Shown here piece after piece: positions 36,935 through 48,269 of a DNA stretch of 64,000 nt. The stretch is from Lumbricus terrestris. Its lineage: Eukaryota > Annelida > Clitellata > Crassiclitellata > Lumbricidae. The DNA lies in NCBI GenBank assembly GCA_949752735.1, contig OX457041.1, forward strand, positions 28,031,400 to 28,095,399, written 5' to 3'. A model generated the notes under the pieces. That model was not told the origin of the DNA, searched no databases, and saw nothing but the letters and a program-made list of their open reading frames with translations. Each line of letters starts with the position of its first letter. Within the stretch, counting starts at the first letter, position 1. The position numbers and the translations under genes were made by a program.

Positions 36935-37735
36935 CAATAAATAACCAATGAATAATACATCAATTAATTCCGAGTCGGGAGCACTTCTGTGTAGGGCCTT
37001 GAGGAGGAACCTACAGTACTGTGCGATATTCTGGAATAGGCAGGCATGATTCCGAAAAGTTGATGTGTTTTCATTTTAATGATGCAAATAAAAATGTGAT
37101 ATTACATTGTCTTACAACCGCATGGGCAATGTAGACAACGACGCACCTCTCAGGCTGATAGCACGATATCATATTACCTCAGCTCTTGAAGCAGTTGTGT
37201 GAGAAATGTTGCTTTGGTGATAGCCGATCGTGGACAGTTCGTTGAAGGTGCCTGGAATATGGATTCAGTCTTCAGAGGGTTGAAACACAGAAGAAGTCAT
37301 TAACAATATATGGGGATAGAAAATGCAGTGCAGACTGTTTGAAAGCACTCAGAGTGAGTCACAGTAATAGGGCTAATAATTCACCCAACTCCGCCCTGGG
37401 TATAGATTGTCTAAATAAGACTTGCCGTTGAAGATTGCAATATAAGTAAATAAGTAAGCAAGTAAGTAAGTAAGTATGTAGGTAAGTAAGAATGTTCTTT
37501 ATTAGACCACAAGCAAACGCACAGTAGTTTACCAAAGAATAAATAAATAATAGAGACATATTCAATATTCTTATAGTAAAACTTCATTTTGATTTTCATA
37601 ATAAAAACAGAGTTTTCTCTGACTAATTTGCTGTGCACCAAAGTCAGCATGAGGAAGCAGGTGAACATGAACTGGCAACTGCTACACTATAACAGCTGCT
37701 AAAGTTATTCCTGTATATGTTTCCTGACGATTTAG
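36935..37735. other. 3' part of the gene 3 intron
   Basis: Paralogous to 17450-18324 and 19373-19738 of gene 2. Includes CTCAGCTCTTGAAGCAGTTGT and an (AAGT)n stretch at about 37446-37490. No gene. Confidence 0.6.
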
Positions 37736-38731
37736 GTCTGCTGGACTACGCGTACGTTCAGTCTACCAAAAGATGCAGAACTGAATAATAAGAATCGCGA
37801 GAATGCTACTCAGATCAGCTATTACCAATGGGTGGCGTTGATCTTCTGCCTCCAGGCATTCCTTTTCTACCTGCCACGTCCCATCTGGCGTATGCTCAAC
37901 AAGAAGTCTGGAATCGCAGTCAACATCATCACGGACGCTGCGATCGAGTGCCAGAGACACCGAGATGACGGATACGACAAAACGTTGAAGTACATGACCC
38001 AGCGCCTCGGTCAGTTCCTCTCTGGACTCAGTCATAAGCGCCAGAACGCTGGATGCTGTAAACGTATCGGTTGGGAGATGTATGGCAACTACCTGACGAT
38101 CGTTTACCTGATCGTTAAGGTCCTATACTTTGCCAACGCCATCGGACAGCTGTTCCTACTCAATGCCTTTCTCGACACTGACTTCCATTTATATGGATTC
38201 GATGTCTTGAGGCGGATGTTCAGAGGTGAGGAGTGGACAACATCGTCACGCTTTCCACGTGTCACACTCTGTAATGTCACAATTGAGTCTGTCGGGACCA
38301 GGCACTATCATTTAGTCCAGTGTGCCCTTCCGATGAATCTCTTCTACGAAATGATGTTCATCTTCCTCTGGTTCTGGATCGTATTCGTTCTCATCGTCAC
38401 GTCGATTAGTCTTCTCCAGTGGTTCTTGGTCTCCGTTTTCATCCGCTTCCAAAAAAACTACGTCAAAAACCGATTGGTTGAACGCGATCTCATCAAACCA
38501 GACCTAGACAATAGAGGCCGCCAGTTCATCAACGAATACCTTCGTCGAGACGGATGCTTCATCATCCGACTGGTTGCCAAGAACGCCGGGGATCGCATAG
38601 CTGGGGATCTGGTCGCTGAACTTTGGGATCAGTACATAAAAAACGAGCAAGTGACTCTCTCGAAATTTGATTCAAAGTCGGATAATGCAATCGAGATGCA
38701 GGGTCGTAGACCTGCACATTACCGCATTTAA
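37736..38731 (+). CDS. Innexin gene 3, exon 2 (residues 71-401)
   Basis: Acceptor GATTTAG|GTC; opens VCWTTRTFSLP (C72), YYQWV at 99-103, segment 2 about 100-120, segment 3 about 187-214, loop 2 cysteines C249 and C266, segment 4 about 275-298, tail ending AHYRI and TAA (38729-38731). It is the most diverged copy in the cytoplasmic loop (TQRLGQFLSGLSHKRQNAGC then CKRIGWEMYGNY). It has two extracellular sequons: N93-A-T in loop 1, close to the membrane, and N250-V-T in loop 2 directly after C249. The first half of loop 2 matches genes 1 and 2, whereas the C-terminal half (KNRLVER, IKPDLDNRGRQF) matches gene 4. Confidence 0.95.
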   Translation, partial: VCWTTRTFSLPKDAELNNKNRENATQISYYQWVALIFCLQAFLFYLPRPIWRMLNKKSGIAVNIITDAAIECQRHRDDGYDKTLKYMTQRLGQFLSGLSHKRQNAGCCKRIGWEMYGNYLTIVYLIVKVLYFANAIGQLFLLNAFLDTDFHLYGFDVLRRMFRGEEWTTSSRFPRVTLCNVTIESVGTRHYHLVQCALPMNLFYEMMFIFLWFWIVFVLIVTSISLLQWFLVSVFIRFQKNYVKNRLVERDLIKPDLDNRGRQFINEYLRRDGCFIIRLVAKNAGDRIAGDLVAELWDQYIKNEQVTLSKFDSKSDNAIEMQGRRPAHYRI

Positions 38732-39202
38732 AATCATCTGTCTGATTGTTATTAAATAACATCGCCATTGATTGATCGTTTCACAGTTACTGCGATATGT
38801 TCAGCAGACTTACAGAATGCCGTGCTTGCTTTAAGCTTTTCACAGAGTATCTTTTGTAACACACTATATTACTAGAAATTACATACCGCTATTTTGTTGG
38901 CCTTTTACTTGTAACAGTGCAGTCTGTAACTTTCAGTCAATATTAAAAGATCACTTCGCTGTTTATTTTTACTGTCAACAATGCAGTCTGTAACTTTCAG
39001 TCAATATTAAAGATCATTTCGCTGTTTATTTTTACTGTCAAGTTATTTAATAGAGTTGGCGTATACCGTGAAGAAGGCTTGTATTCAAACCATCTCGACT
39101 ATATGTTTTTGTGAACCCAGATCAAATGCAAATAGAGTTTAAGTGCAGACACTCATTATGTACACTCGTAAAGTATACACCGCATGCACACAGTACATTT
39201 TT
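38732..39202. other. 3' flank of gene 3
   Basis: The first 50 bp resemble the 3' flanks of the other genes. A 64-bp tandem duplication follows at 38918. Confidence 0.45.
38918..39041 (+). repeat. 64-bp tandem duplication with two ATTAAA hexamers
   Basis: The unit TGCAGTCTGTAACTTTCAG...CTGTTTATTTTTACTGTCAA is repeated at 64-bp spacing. Each unit has ATTAAA (38942-38947, 39006-39011) followed by a T-rich stretch, 211 and 275 bp after the stop of gene 3. These could be duplicated poly(A) signals; use is inferred. Confidence 0.7.
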
Positions 39203-39415
39203 ATTTCTTTATTTCTATAGCGCACCTTCAGGTTAGCTACTCAGAGGCGCTCCTGACTACAGCGCAGACACTGCATAGGAGTTTCACGCGCATGAGCAAT
39301 TGCGAGTGAAGAACTTACTCAAGGTCCATTTACGGCTGCTTGAGGTGGATTCGAACTTGGAACCATCCGGCTCCAAGGCACCGACTCCTCCACTACACCA
39401 CTGCTCCTCTCCGCC
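39203..39415 (-). mobile_element. tRNA-derived SINE (-)
   Basis: The minus strand gives a degenerate head (GTGGTGTAGTGGAGG), B-box-like GGTTCCAAGTTCGAATCC, body with ACCTTGAGTAAG, and tail AGGAGCGCCTCTGAGTAGC...GCGCTATAG. Located 470 bp after gene 3. Confidence 0.8.
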
Positions 39416-39556
39416 CCCACCCCCACAATATATATGAACGTACATGTATAGTATATGTTTCAGTTAATCGCTTTAGCATGCCAAGTCTGGTAGGAATTGC
39501 ATTCACGGAGGAGCTGTGGCTTTTAGAATTATACTCTAAGACTTAAAGTTCTACAT

Positions 39557-39880
39557 CAGCGGTTCTCAACCTGTGGGTCGCGACCCCCACAGGGGTCGCC
39601 TGACGATTTGCCAGGGGTCGCCTGGACCTTCAGAAATTTTCAAAATTTGTACGCGTGTAATACCAAGTTCAACGCGATCCACTATGGTATAGAAACTTAA
39701 AATACAGTTTTACTTGTTCTTTTGCTATGATTAATTATATTTATAGATTGTGGCAGCTAATTCAATTTTTGTCATTAATTTTTTGCTTTAAAATGTAAAT
39801 TCCTCTTTTTACATTCTTCTAAAATATAGGCTAAAACAATATCCGGTTTGCTAAAAGAATCCATGCAGTCTGCTATCATC
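39557..39880 (+). mobile_element. hAT-type terminus (CAGCGGTTCTCAACC), partial
   Basis: Starts CAGCGGTTCTCAACCTGTGG then GTCGCGACCCCCACAGGGGTCG, which resembles the well-known 5' ends of hAT-type MITEs. No matching inverted end is seen, so the extent to the right is uncertain. Confidence 0.5.
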
Positions 39881-41686
39881 AGGCCTATTTATGGGAGGAG
39901 ACTTTGGAGGCAAAGGGGATTGATCCCCCGAAGTTTGTGGTTGGGGCTGAACTGCTTATAATCCCCCATTATTTCGGAAATATTTCCTATAGATATCATT
40001 ATAAATTTCTACAGAGTTATCCGCTGTTTATCCTTAGGGTCTATGACCAATTTTGCTAAGATGACAGCTTAAAAAATATATTTACCATGCGCAAATAAAA
40101 AATTGTGAGCACTGAAATCATGAGTAGGCTACTTTTGTTCAGATGACAGCTGCCCTAAAGTGCTACCAATGGTGTGCAAATTTTGAAAAACTTAGCAATG
40201 GGGAGGGTACATTTATTGAAGATTTTAACCATGTCTTTCAGTACTGAAATTGTGAGAAATTTTGTTGAGATAATAGATACAATTGCGACCATTGCAGTGT
40301 GGAAATAAAAATTTAATCATTGGGAGGAGGATACTTTTTAAGTCCTAAACCACGACAATCAGCAATGAAATGCTGTTAAAATGCTAGCATTGCAGTGTGG
40401 GAATTCAAAAGTTTTTCATTAAAATTATAAGGCTCTCAAACCCTTGCTCAGAGCATTCTTGCTTCTACTTACAGATCAATAAAAGCAAGTTAGAGTAGGC
40501 CTACGAAAGTCTTAAGCAGCTCATGCACGTACTCGTCCATATGCACGGAGGAGAGCCTTCGCCAAGAGAGTATATAGGCCTAAACGTAGGTGACGGTAGG
40601 TCTAATCTTAGACTCGAAATATTTACAGCACCCGGTTTTGAAGACAAAATAAGTGACAAGCGCTTGGTCTGAACCAGTATGCCTATGTGCAAGAGCTGTT
40701 GACTGGTGTCGGATCAAATTATATAGCCTAGGCCATATATTATGCCGAAGTGAACTATCTTAGAGATACTCTGAACCATGCAGTGAGAGAACTGATTAGT
40801 TACAAATCGCACCATAGACACCATGGATGGTCAAAGTAACACGCCATGTCCACCAACGACATCAATGTAGGCCTACATGTAAGTCTGATCCATTTATTCA
40901 TCCATTCGAACTATGCATATCTTCGCATTCTTGAGAAATGAACAGATGTAGGCTACAAGGCGTGCACATTTTCACCGCTTATAAGGATATTCAGGGCTGT
41001 TTTAAGTAATTTTTAGAACTGCGCAACCCATTCTTTCTTTTCCCATCATCCATGGTAAATTATTCCAAAACGGAGGAAAATAACCTTTTAAAAACAAGTT
41101 TTAACGGTAGAGAAGTGCTTCTACAACTGCATAAATATACTTAGAACTGCACATTTTTTTGTAGAACTGCACGTTAAAAAAGCCATGCGGATATTAAATA
41201 TAGGCCTATAGACTGGACACACCAAGAAAACAAGGGTTCACACAAACAAGAGGCTCATGCACATAATTTATACAAGTTTGAATCTTTTTTGATTTTATTT
41301 CTAATTCTTGAGACAGATAGGCCTATATAGATATAAGTAAAAGCTAATTATATAATTATAGGCTACCCACATGTATACACACTTCTTTGACGCCATAGGA
41401 ACCAGGATTTCAGGAAATTCGAATAACGTGCCAACCATCAATGTTTGTGCGAGGGTCCGTTGGCCATGGGTTGGTTCACCGTGTTTGCGGGACCTTGTCT
41501 TTGGTGACGTTTCTAATATTTATGTTATTCGACCCTGTTTGTTTTCACTTTTCGTCAGAAAGACGACGCAAAATTAATGATCGTTTTCAAGAATTCGTCC
41601 GTCTCTCAAGAACACAGGTTGAAAAATAGTCTAAGTTTGAAAAGTGATTCATTCAGTCTTCAGATGAGTGAGTGCGTCCTTAAGAG
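39881..41686. other. No host gene seen
   Basis: 39880-40430 resembles the interior of the CAGTGTTTAA family (GGAGGAG, AAGATGACAGC, CCATTGCAGTGTGGAA). 40430-41686 has short open frames without recognisable motifs. Confidence 0.35.
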
Positions 41687-41696
41687 CAGTGTTTAA

Positions 41697-43588
41697 TAGG
41701 GTGGAGTGAAAAAACCGAAAATCAGAATTCCGAAAAGTAATAGCAACCAAAAGTTGCCCAATGACATGGGGTCAAGAAATGTGTAAAAAGTTTGTTTAAA
41801 TATTAATGTCTTCAGCCCCCATAAGTGGGCCAAAGTTCCGAAAAATTGCATTTTTTTAGAAAATTGCTGGTTTTCTCATGAAATATTCTTAGTGCAAAAT
41901 AATAAACTCCCATTCAATATATCGTTGGAAAGATCTCTTAAAACTGAATAAAACGATGTATTAATTTACAGAATAGTCCCATATTTGTAGAAGATATTAA
42001 CTTTTTAACCATACCACCTCTTCGCGACAGGCAGAACTTCAAAGCACTGCACATACAACTTTCTTTCTGGTTTTCAGCTATTCACATTCTCCTCAGCTCT
42101 ATAGTTATTTCATAGGAGTAGCCTATATATACGCCGTATTGGGATGGTATCTAATAAGCACCCTGACTGAAAGCATTTGCAAAGACTACAGTCACAGTTA
42201 AAATTAACATAGTATACGGCGTATAGGCTGTTTGAATGGTATCTAATATGCACCCTGATTGAAAGCACATCCAAAGACTTTCATGGGAATCGCATTGCCG
42301 CCACAGTAGGGTAAAGTCAAAAAACGTCGGATATTTGTCTCATATTCTGTCATGCTTCAGTGATCATCAGTAAACAATCATGTTCTTTTAAAATTTATTC
42401 TGACCACTGTGTCGTAGAGTGACTCTAGGCCTAGTCTTTGCAAGTGCTTTCAGTCAGGGTGCATATTAGATACCATCCCAATACGGCGCATAGGCTACTC
42501 CTATGAAATAACTAGAGCTGAGGAGAATGTGAATAGCTGAAAACCAGAAAGAAAGTTGTCTGTGCAGTGCTTTGAAGTTCTGCCTAAGAATTTTAACTCA
42601 GCAGATAATGTAGAATTAATTGACTTTCATAGCTGGCGGGTCGCTGTTCCTCCAATCTTTTCCAACAGAGCCAATCGGGGGAACAGCTCAAAGTTCATGT
42701 TACCGGTCATGCTCGAGAGTTTGACAGTTTCAATGTCCAGATGAGAGTGTTTCTGAAAGGTGTCTTAGAAGTGTGAATGACTTAAGCTATTGCAGCCGTA
42801 GCTGAGGTGCAGACAACAAAGATGAGTCTGTTCGAACGCCGTTACGATCGCTAGAACGGAAATTGATAATTGAAATCAAGAGGAACTATAGGACTGTAAT
42901 AAACTACAGTCACTATAAGACACAGTGGACAAGATAAATTTTAAAAGAACATGAATATGATTATTTGCTGATGATCAATGATGCATGCCAGTGTGTGATA
43001 TAAATGTCTGACATTTTGTAACTTTACCGTACTGTGATGGCAATACGATTTCCATGAAAGTCTTTGGAAGTGCTTTCAGTCAGGGTGCATATTAGACACC
43101 ATCCCAATAATATCAGACAAACAATACACAATCTCGCCTTACAATACACCTTTAGAAAGGGGGTCCTAAACTGAAGCGAATGACATATTATGCATTAAAA
43201 TATCTCAAAGGATAAAAAAGTTATTAGAGTTTTACTGTTTTTAGGTTTAGCGACATGTCGCGAAGAGGTGGTATGGTTAAAAAGTTAATATCTTCTACAA
43301 AAATGGGACTATTCTGTAAATTAATACATCGTTTTATTTAGTTTTAAGAGATCTTTCCAACGATATATTGAATGGGAGTTAATTATTTTGCACTAAGAAT
43401 ATTTCATGAGAAAACCAGCAATTTTCTAAAAGAATGCAATTTTTCGGAACTTTGGCTCACTTATGGGGGCTGAAGACATTAATATTTAAAAAAACTTTTT
43501 ACACATTTCTTGACCCCATGTCATTGGGCAACTTTTGGTTGCTATTACTTTTCGGAATTCTGATTTTCGGTTTTTTCACTCCACCCTA
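41697..43588. mobile_element. Foldback element with ~335-bp terminal and further nested inverted repeats
   Basis: TAGGGTGGAGTG and CACTCCACCCTA bound inverted arms of about 335 bp that end at CACCTCTTCGCGACA and its complement. An 8-bp GTGTTTAA flanks both sides. Inside, at least two more inverted pairs exist: 42029-42180 with 42430-42587, and about 42220-42420 with about 42890-43110. The motif AAAGCA/CTGACTGAAAGCA...ATCCCAATACGGCG recurs. No coding capacity. Coordinates of the left end are good to about 1-2 bp. Confidence 0.82.
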
Positions 43589-44654
43589 GTGTTTAACCTA
43601 GACGTCTCTGGGGGGGGGGAACTTTCCCCCCCCAGGATTGACATTTCCCCCCCAGAAAAATTTCACAAAATGTTATTGGTTTTTAGTAACTTTTTCATCG
43701 TTGTTTTACATGAAGTGTTATAATATACCGTGATATTATTTACTATTATATGATTATAATGACATTGTTTACTACTATAATATACGATAATATCATGTTG
43801 CAATGAATATAACTTACTGTATATATTTAGATAAACACTATTTTTTTCTAACTAAAAACAGAGATGACATCTCCAGAAAAATTTGTCAAAATGGCAATAG
43901 TATTTAGTTGCTGTCTAGTGTTTACATCATTGCATTACATGAACTGTTATAATAATATAACCGTAATATTATTTATGTATCGTTGACTGAAATGTAACTG
44001 TAATTTAGGGGCCAGGTTGATATAAGCTTTTAGCTTTTTCCGGGCTTCCTGTTGCTCAGAGACCGTTTCTGTATCTACTACTTGTACACATGTTCTTTTT
44101 GTTTCTTTGGCAATAAATAATAATAATAATACTGCTACCTGGTTGTAGTAATTATTTACTGTTATATTATATGACAAAATCCAGCAAAAATGAGTATAAT
44201 TTACTGTTAATATTTGTACAAATACTATTTTTGTACATCTGAATGGCTATCAAGTGCTATCCTTCACATTTTAAACTGTCAAATTTCAAAATGTTTTGGT
44301 CCTATTATCTGAACACCTAGTAAAACAACATCATTACTACAAGACTAGTGGCTTCTTGGTTTTGGTACCTGTAGTTTATTAGCTCTTGGTAGATTTGTGT
44401 ACCGTTAAATATGATTTCGGAAAGTGTGTACTGGTCAGCAACTCGGGGCCATATGGGGAAACTGGGATAAGCTGACAGTTTCTGAAAAGTCAGTTTATTT
44501 ACACATGTAAACAGTAATTCATTAGAATAACCCAGCAACAGCAGAACTGAGCTGCTGAACACGGTACATAAACTTTTTTTAATTGTAATTATATAATATA
44601 TTGAAATCCTAAAACACTTTTTATCAATACTGAAATAATGGAGTTATTTTGTTA

Positions 44655-45105
44655 AAATGGCATCTTCAAAGGGTACCATTGCAATGTGGAAATTCAAGAA
44701 GTTTCTAATGAGTCACTGAAAATGTACAACTATTGTGTTAAGATGACACCTTAAAATGCTGCCATTGCAATGTGGACATTCAAAAAGTTTCTAATGGATC
44801 ACTGAAAAAGTACAGGTATTTTGTTAAGATGGCACCTTAAAATGTTGCCATTGCAATTTGGAAATTCTAAAAGTTTCTAATGGGTCACTGAAAAAAGTAC
44901 AGCTATTTTGTTAAGATGACACCTTAAAATACTGCCATTGCAATGTGGAAATTCAAAAGTTTCTAATGGGTCACTGAAAAAGTACAGCTATTTTGTTAAG
45001 GTGACACCTTAAAATGCTGCCATTGCAATTTGGAAATTCAAAAAGTTTCTAATGGATCACTGAAAAAGTACAGGTATTTTGTTAAGATGACATCTTAAAA
45101 AATTT
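44655..45105 (+). repeat. 86-bp minisatellite, five units
   Basis: GTTTCTAATG recurs at 44701, 44787, 44873, 44959 and 45045, an exact 86-bp period. Each unit contains GATGACACCTTAAAATGCTG, CCATTGCAATGTGGAAATTC and CACTGAAAAAGTACAG. It lies inside the CAGTGTTTAA-family element. Confidence 0.93.
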
Positions 45106-45259
45106 CTAATGGGGAGGGGGATTTGCCCCTCCCCATTACCCCCCCCCCCTCAGTGCACTACGCGCCTCACGAGCGTCCTTTGGACGCTCAATTGTCTCCC
45201 CCCCAGAAACCTCATTTCCCCCCCCCAGCGGAGGGGGACTAGATTAAACACTGCCTTAA

Positions 45260-45507
45260 AAGCTCCTTCCCATTCGACCTTCACCCCACACCCCACGGTG
45301 GGTTGTTCTCTAAGCCTAAGGTAAGTTCAGTCTGATCTGATCGGCGGTCGGCACTGGTATCGTTGCTCTTGCTACCTTACGTGATCACCAGAGGACACCA
45401 GTGACCGGACGTTCGGAACGACAGAAGGAGCGACGACGAACATGAATGACACAGCTGTTTGTTTTCGACTGGCTGTTTGGTCATGTTCACTTCAACTTCA
45501 TTTTAGA
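45260..45507. other. Short unassigned stretch
   Basis: No gene or repeat recognised between the hAT-like element and the next repeat. Confidence 0.25.
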
Positions 45508-46307
45508 CTAGCTGGGGTACCCGGCGTTGCCCGGGAAGTTGAGGATTCTGCCTGCTCCAGCCTCCCGGTCACAACCCCACCACACCACGACCCACCCCTC
45601 TCCCAACCCCTACCCCACAACACCCCACCGCACTCCGACCTCCACCGGTACGCCACCCGTGAAATTTGGGCTTTGGGACAAATTCCCCCACCCCTCTTCT
45701 CCCCCACCCCTTCCCCACCCCACCACACTCCGACCTCCACCAGTACGCCACCCGTGAAATTAGGGTTTTCGGAGGAAATTCCCCTCACCCCCACCCCTCT
45801 CACCCCAACCCTTCCCTCCCCACCCCACCCTCTCCTCCACCCCACCACACCCCACCGACCTACTCCCTACCCTCACCTCCCCACCCACCATCCTCCACCC
45901 CACAACACTCCACCGCACTCCGACCTCCACCAGTACGCCACCCGTGAAATTAGGGTTTTCGGGGGAAATTCCCCCCTCACCCTCACCCCCACCCAACCCA
46001 CCCAACCCTCATGGTGGTAGAGATTCGCCAACCAATGAACCGGGTGGTTCTGATGGCCCTCTATCTAGGTAAGAAATTTGAGATCAATAGTTGCGTTTTA
46101 TTGAAACAAAATTGGGGGTTTCGCCCCCCACCCTGGACCCCATGGTGGTAGAGAATCGCCAAGCTCTCGACTCTGTGTCTCATGCCGACACCTACACAGT
46201 AGTGAAGGTTTGGAGTGAAAAGCTCAAAAACTGTTGAAATGCATCCCGGACAAACAGACAGACAGACAGACACACGTTACAGAATCTTCTCTTTATTTAT
46301 ATAGATT
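45508..46307 (+). mobile_element. CTAGCTG...ACCCGGCGTTGC-type repeat, best copy
   Basis: Starts CTAGCTGGGGTACCCGGCG and ends with (CAGA)n, CACACGTTACAGAATC and TTTATTTATATAGATTAG. The 5' part holds three tandem units (ACTCCGACCTCCACC...GTACGCCACCCGTGAAATT near 45620, 45730 and 45918) on a strongly pyrimidine-rich strand. The Pro-rich frames are repeat artefacts. This start and end pair recurs in many animal repeats, but I cannot place the superfamily. Confidence 0.7.
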
Positions 46308-46764
46308 AGCGCAAGCAGCGCTTCTGAATAGGCCTAGAAAATGTTAAACCTGCAACCAGACATGTAGGCCATAATAAAATAATGTGATACGATTGTGAAA
46401 AATTGATTAAAGAAACTTCTATGGTATAAATAGAAATCCGATTATTAGTATCGTTAGAGACGTCAAGTCATCAACGGCCATTGTTGCATAGGCCAAGTCT
46501 CAGATGCTGTTAGACTTTGGAATAATAATGCTTTCCGAGAGGTCTCAGTTGTCAACTTCTCGCTTTGGTGCACAGCGAAACTCGACACAAGAGTTTCCTT
46601 TGTTTTTGGTGAACTGAGCATTTCATGGACGCAATGAGCCATCGGGTCTTCAATACTTAAATACAACTCGACAGTTTTCAACCATTGCAACGGAACAATG
46701 TCAACAGATCACGACAAAACACTTCAGACATGGGCCATGGGGCCCGCACATATATATAAATATA
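46308..46764. repeat. Repeat stretch shared with 7830-8160
   Basis: 46460-46740 matches the order of blocks at 7830-8160. No gene. Confidence 0.4.
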
Positions 46765-47140
46765 CTAGCTGTACCCGGCCACGCGTTGCTGTGGCTGAAA
46801 AAGATCATCCACCCTCCCTCCTTACTTCCCTTCCCCTGCCTCCCTCCCTCTCTCACTCCCTACCTAAATTTCCCATCCCTCCCTACCCTCCCTCTCTCTC
46901 TTCCACACCCTCCCTCCCCTCAACCTCCATTTCCCGGCCTCCCTCTCTCCCTCCCTGCCTACATTTCCCCTCCCTCCCATCCCTCTTCCTCCCTACCCTC
47001 TCTCTCTCCCTTCCCTACATCACCCTCTCCCTCCCCTCCCCTCTACTTCCCGTCCCCTCCCTCTCTCCCTCCTTACCTCCATTCCCTCTCCCTCACACCT
47101 CTCCATCACCTCCCTCCCTAAAATATTAAATATATATATT
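46765..47140 (+). mobile_element. CTAGCTG-type repeat with long CCCTCC tract
   Basis: Starts CTAGCTGTACCCGGCC, followed by about 320 bp (46800-47120) of almost pure pyrimidine with CCCTCC/CCCTAC units. Pro/Ser/Leu-rich frames here are artefacts. Confidence 0.65.
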
Positions 47141-47561
47141 TGTGCAGGAGGGGACAAAGCACAATGGTTACGGTTAAATTTTCCAGCAACAGCTTGAACA
47201 ATGCTAAGCATGGAATTGAGAATAATGTGTAGTTTTCATAGAGTTTTCTAAAATGTATACGCTTAATTTTTCAGTTTCCCTTTGTGTATCATTGGTATCG
47301 TTAGCGCTGTATGTAGTCCGAAAAAATTTGTTAAAGCCAAAAAGTGGTAGCCTAATTAAAAGATAGGTGTCAATTTTTCAGCTGCAGGTGCCCCCTCTTG
47401 CCTTATGTTCAGGCTCTCATGACTCCAATTTCGATCTGTGTATCTCTAAAACACTATTTTAGGCCTTAACTAGTATCGACCGACTTTTTGACGTTGACTA
47501 AATTAAATCGCGCCAGCCGAACGCTCTTAAAGCCTGTTATAGAAGAACGCGTCAAACTTTT
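47141..47561. other. No gene seen
   Basis: Unassigned, moderately A+T-rich sequence. Confidence 0.25.
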
Positions 47562-47777
47562 TTATGCGTACTTGTTATAGCGCCTCTTCCAGCCCTCAAC
47601 CGCTACTCAGAGGCGCTCCCGACTACAGCGCGGACACTGCATCGGAGTTTCACGCCAAAGCGCTGAGCAATTGCGAGTGAAGGACTTGCCCAAGGTCCCA
47701 ACGCGGCGAGGTGGATTCGAACCTCGAACCATCCGGCTTCAAGGCAACGACGCCACCACTACACCACCGCGCCCCTG
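47562..47777 (-). mobile_element. tRNA-derived SINE (-)
   Basis: The minus strand reads GGGGCGCGGTGGTGTAGTGG (A box), GGTTCGAGGTTCGAATCC (B box), ACCTTGGGCAAGTC, CAATTGCTCAGCGC and tail GGAGCGCCTCTGAGTAG...GGCGCTATAAC. One of the best preserved copies. Confidence 0.92.
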
Positions 47778-48269
47778 TATAGGTTCGTTTCATTTGACTG
47801 TCAATTTTTCTGCGGAAATCTGAATAAAATGGAATAAGATATTTAAACAGCTCTAAGTTTTGAAGCAATGGAAATTGCTTAGGCAAATTTTCAAGACGTG
47901 ACAAAACTGTTTAGTCTTCGGATACAAACATAGACAGCATAAAATAGGCCAAGTAAACTTAGAAGAAGCCTATTGATGGGTGAAAGAACAAAGCAATTAT
48001 GGAAGGATAGGACTTGTTGGGATCGCCATTTACTCACTACATAAACATGTGTGCAGGCACGTAGCATGATTACCATGCATGCACATGTGCACACGTAGGC
48101 CTACATCGATAATTAGGTTTGGAAATTATTTAGGCAAGAGCGGACTTAAGAACGTTCGTACACGTGACTGACCGAGATGTAGCACTTGGTACTTGTACTT
48201 TTACTGGAGTAGGCTACAGTTTTAAGTGCTTGTAATCGTATTCGTATTTAAAACCGAAGTAGGCCTACC
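47778..48269. other. No gene seen
   Basis: Unassigned sequence between a SINE and a LINE fragment. Confidence 0.25.

Larger units (their letters stand above)
41687..45259. mobile_element. CAGTGTTTAA-family hAT-like element, copy 1, with nested foldback element
   Basis: Left end CAGTGTTTAA...CCTAGACG and right end CTAGATTAAACACTG are inverted, both followed inward by long G/C runs. The flanks CCTTAAGAG and CCTTAAAAG form an 8-9 bp target duplication with one mismatch. The element contains the 1.9-kb foldback element 41697-43588 and an 86-bp minisatellite. No transposase. A second copy, inverted, is at 58862-62394. Confidence 0.65.

Noticed and set aside
45442..46020. 192-codon Pro/Thr-rich frame and its antisense Gly-rich frames
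   Set aside because: It follows the pyrimidine-rich tandem units of a dispersed repeat. All frames stay open for compositional reasons and none is conserved in other copies.
46698..47211. Pro/Ser/Leu-rich frames
   Set aside because: Encoded by the CCCTCC tract of a dispersed repeat.
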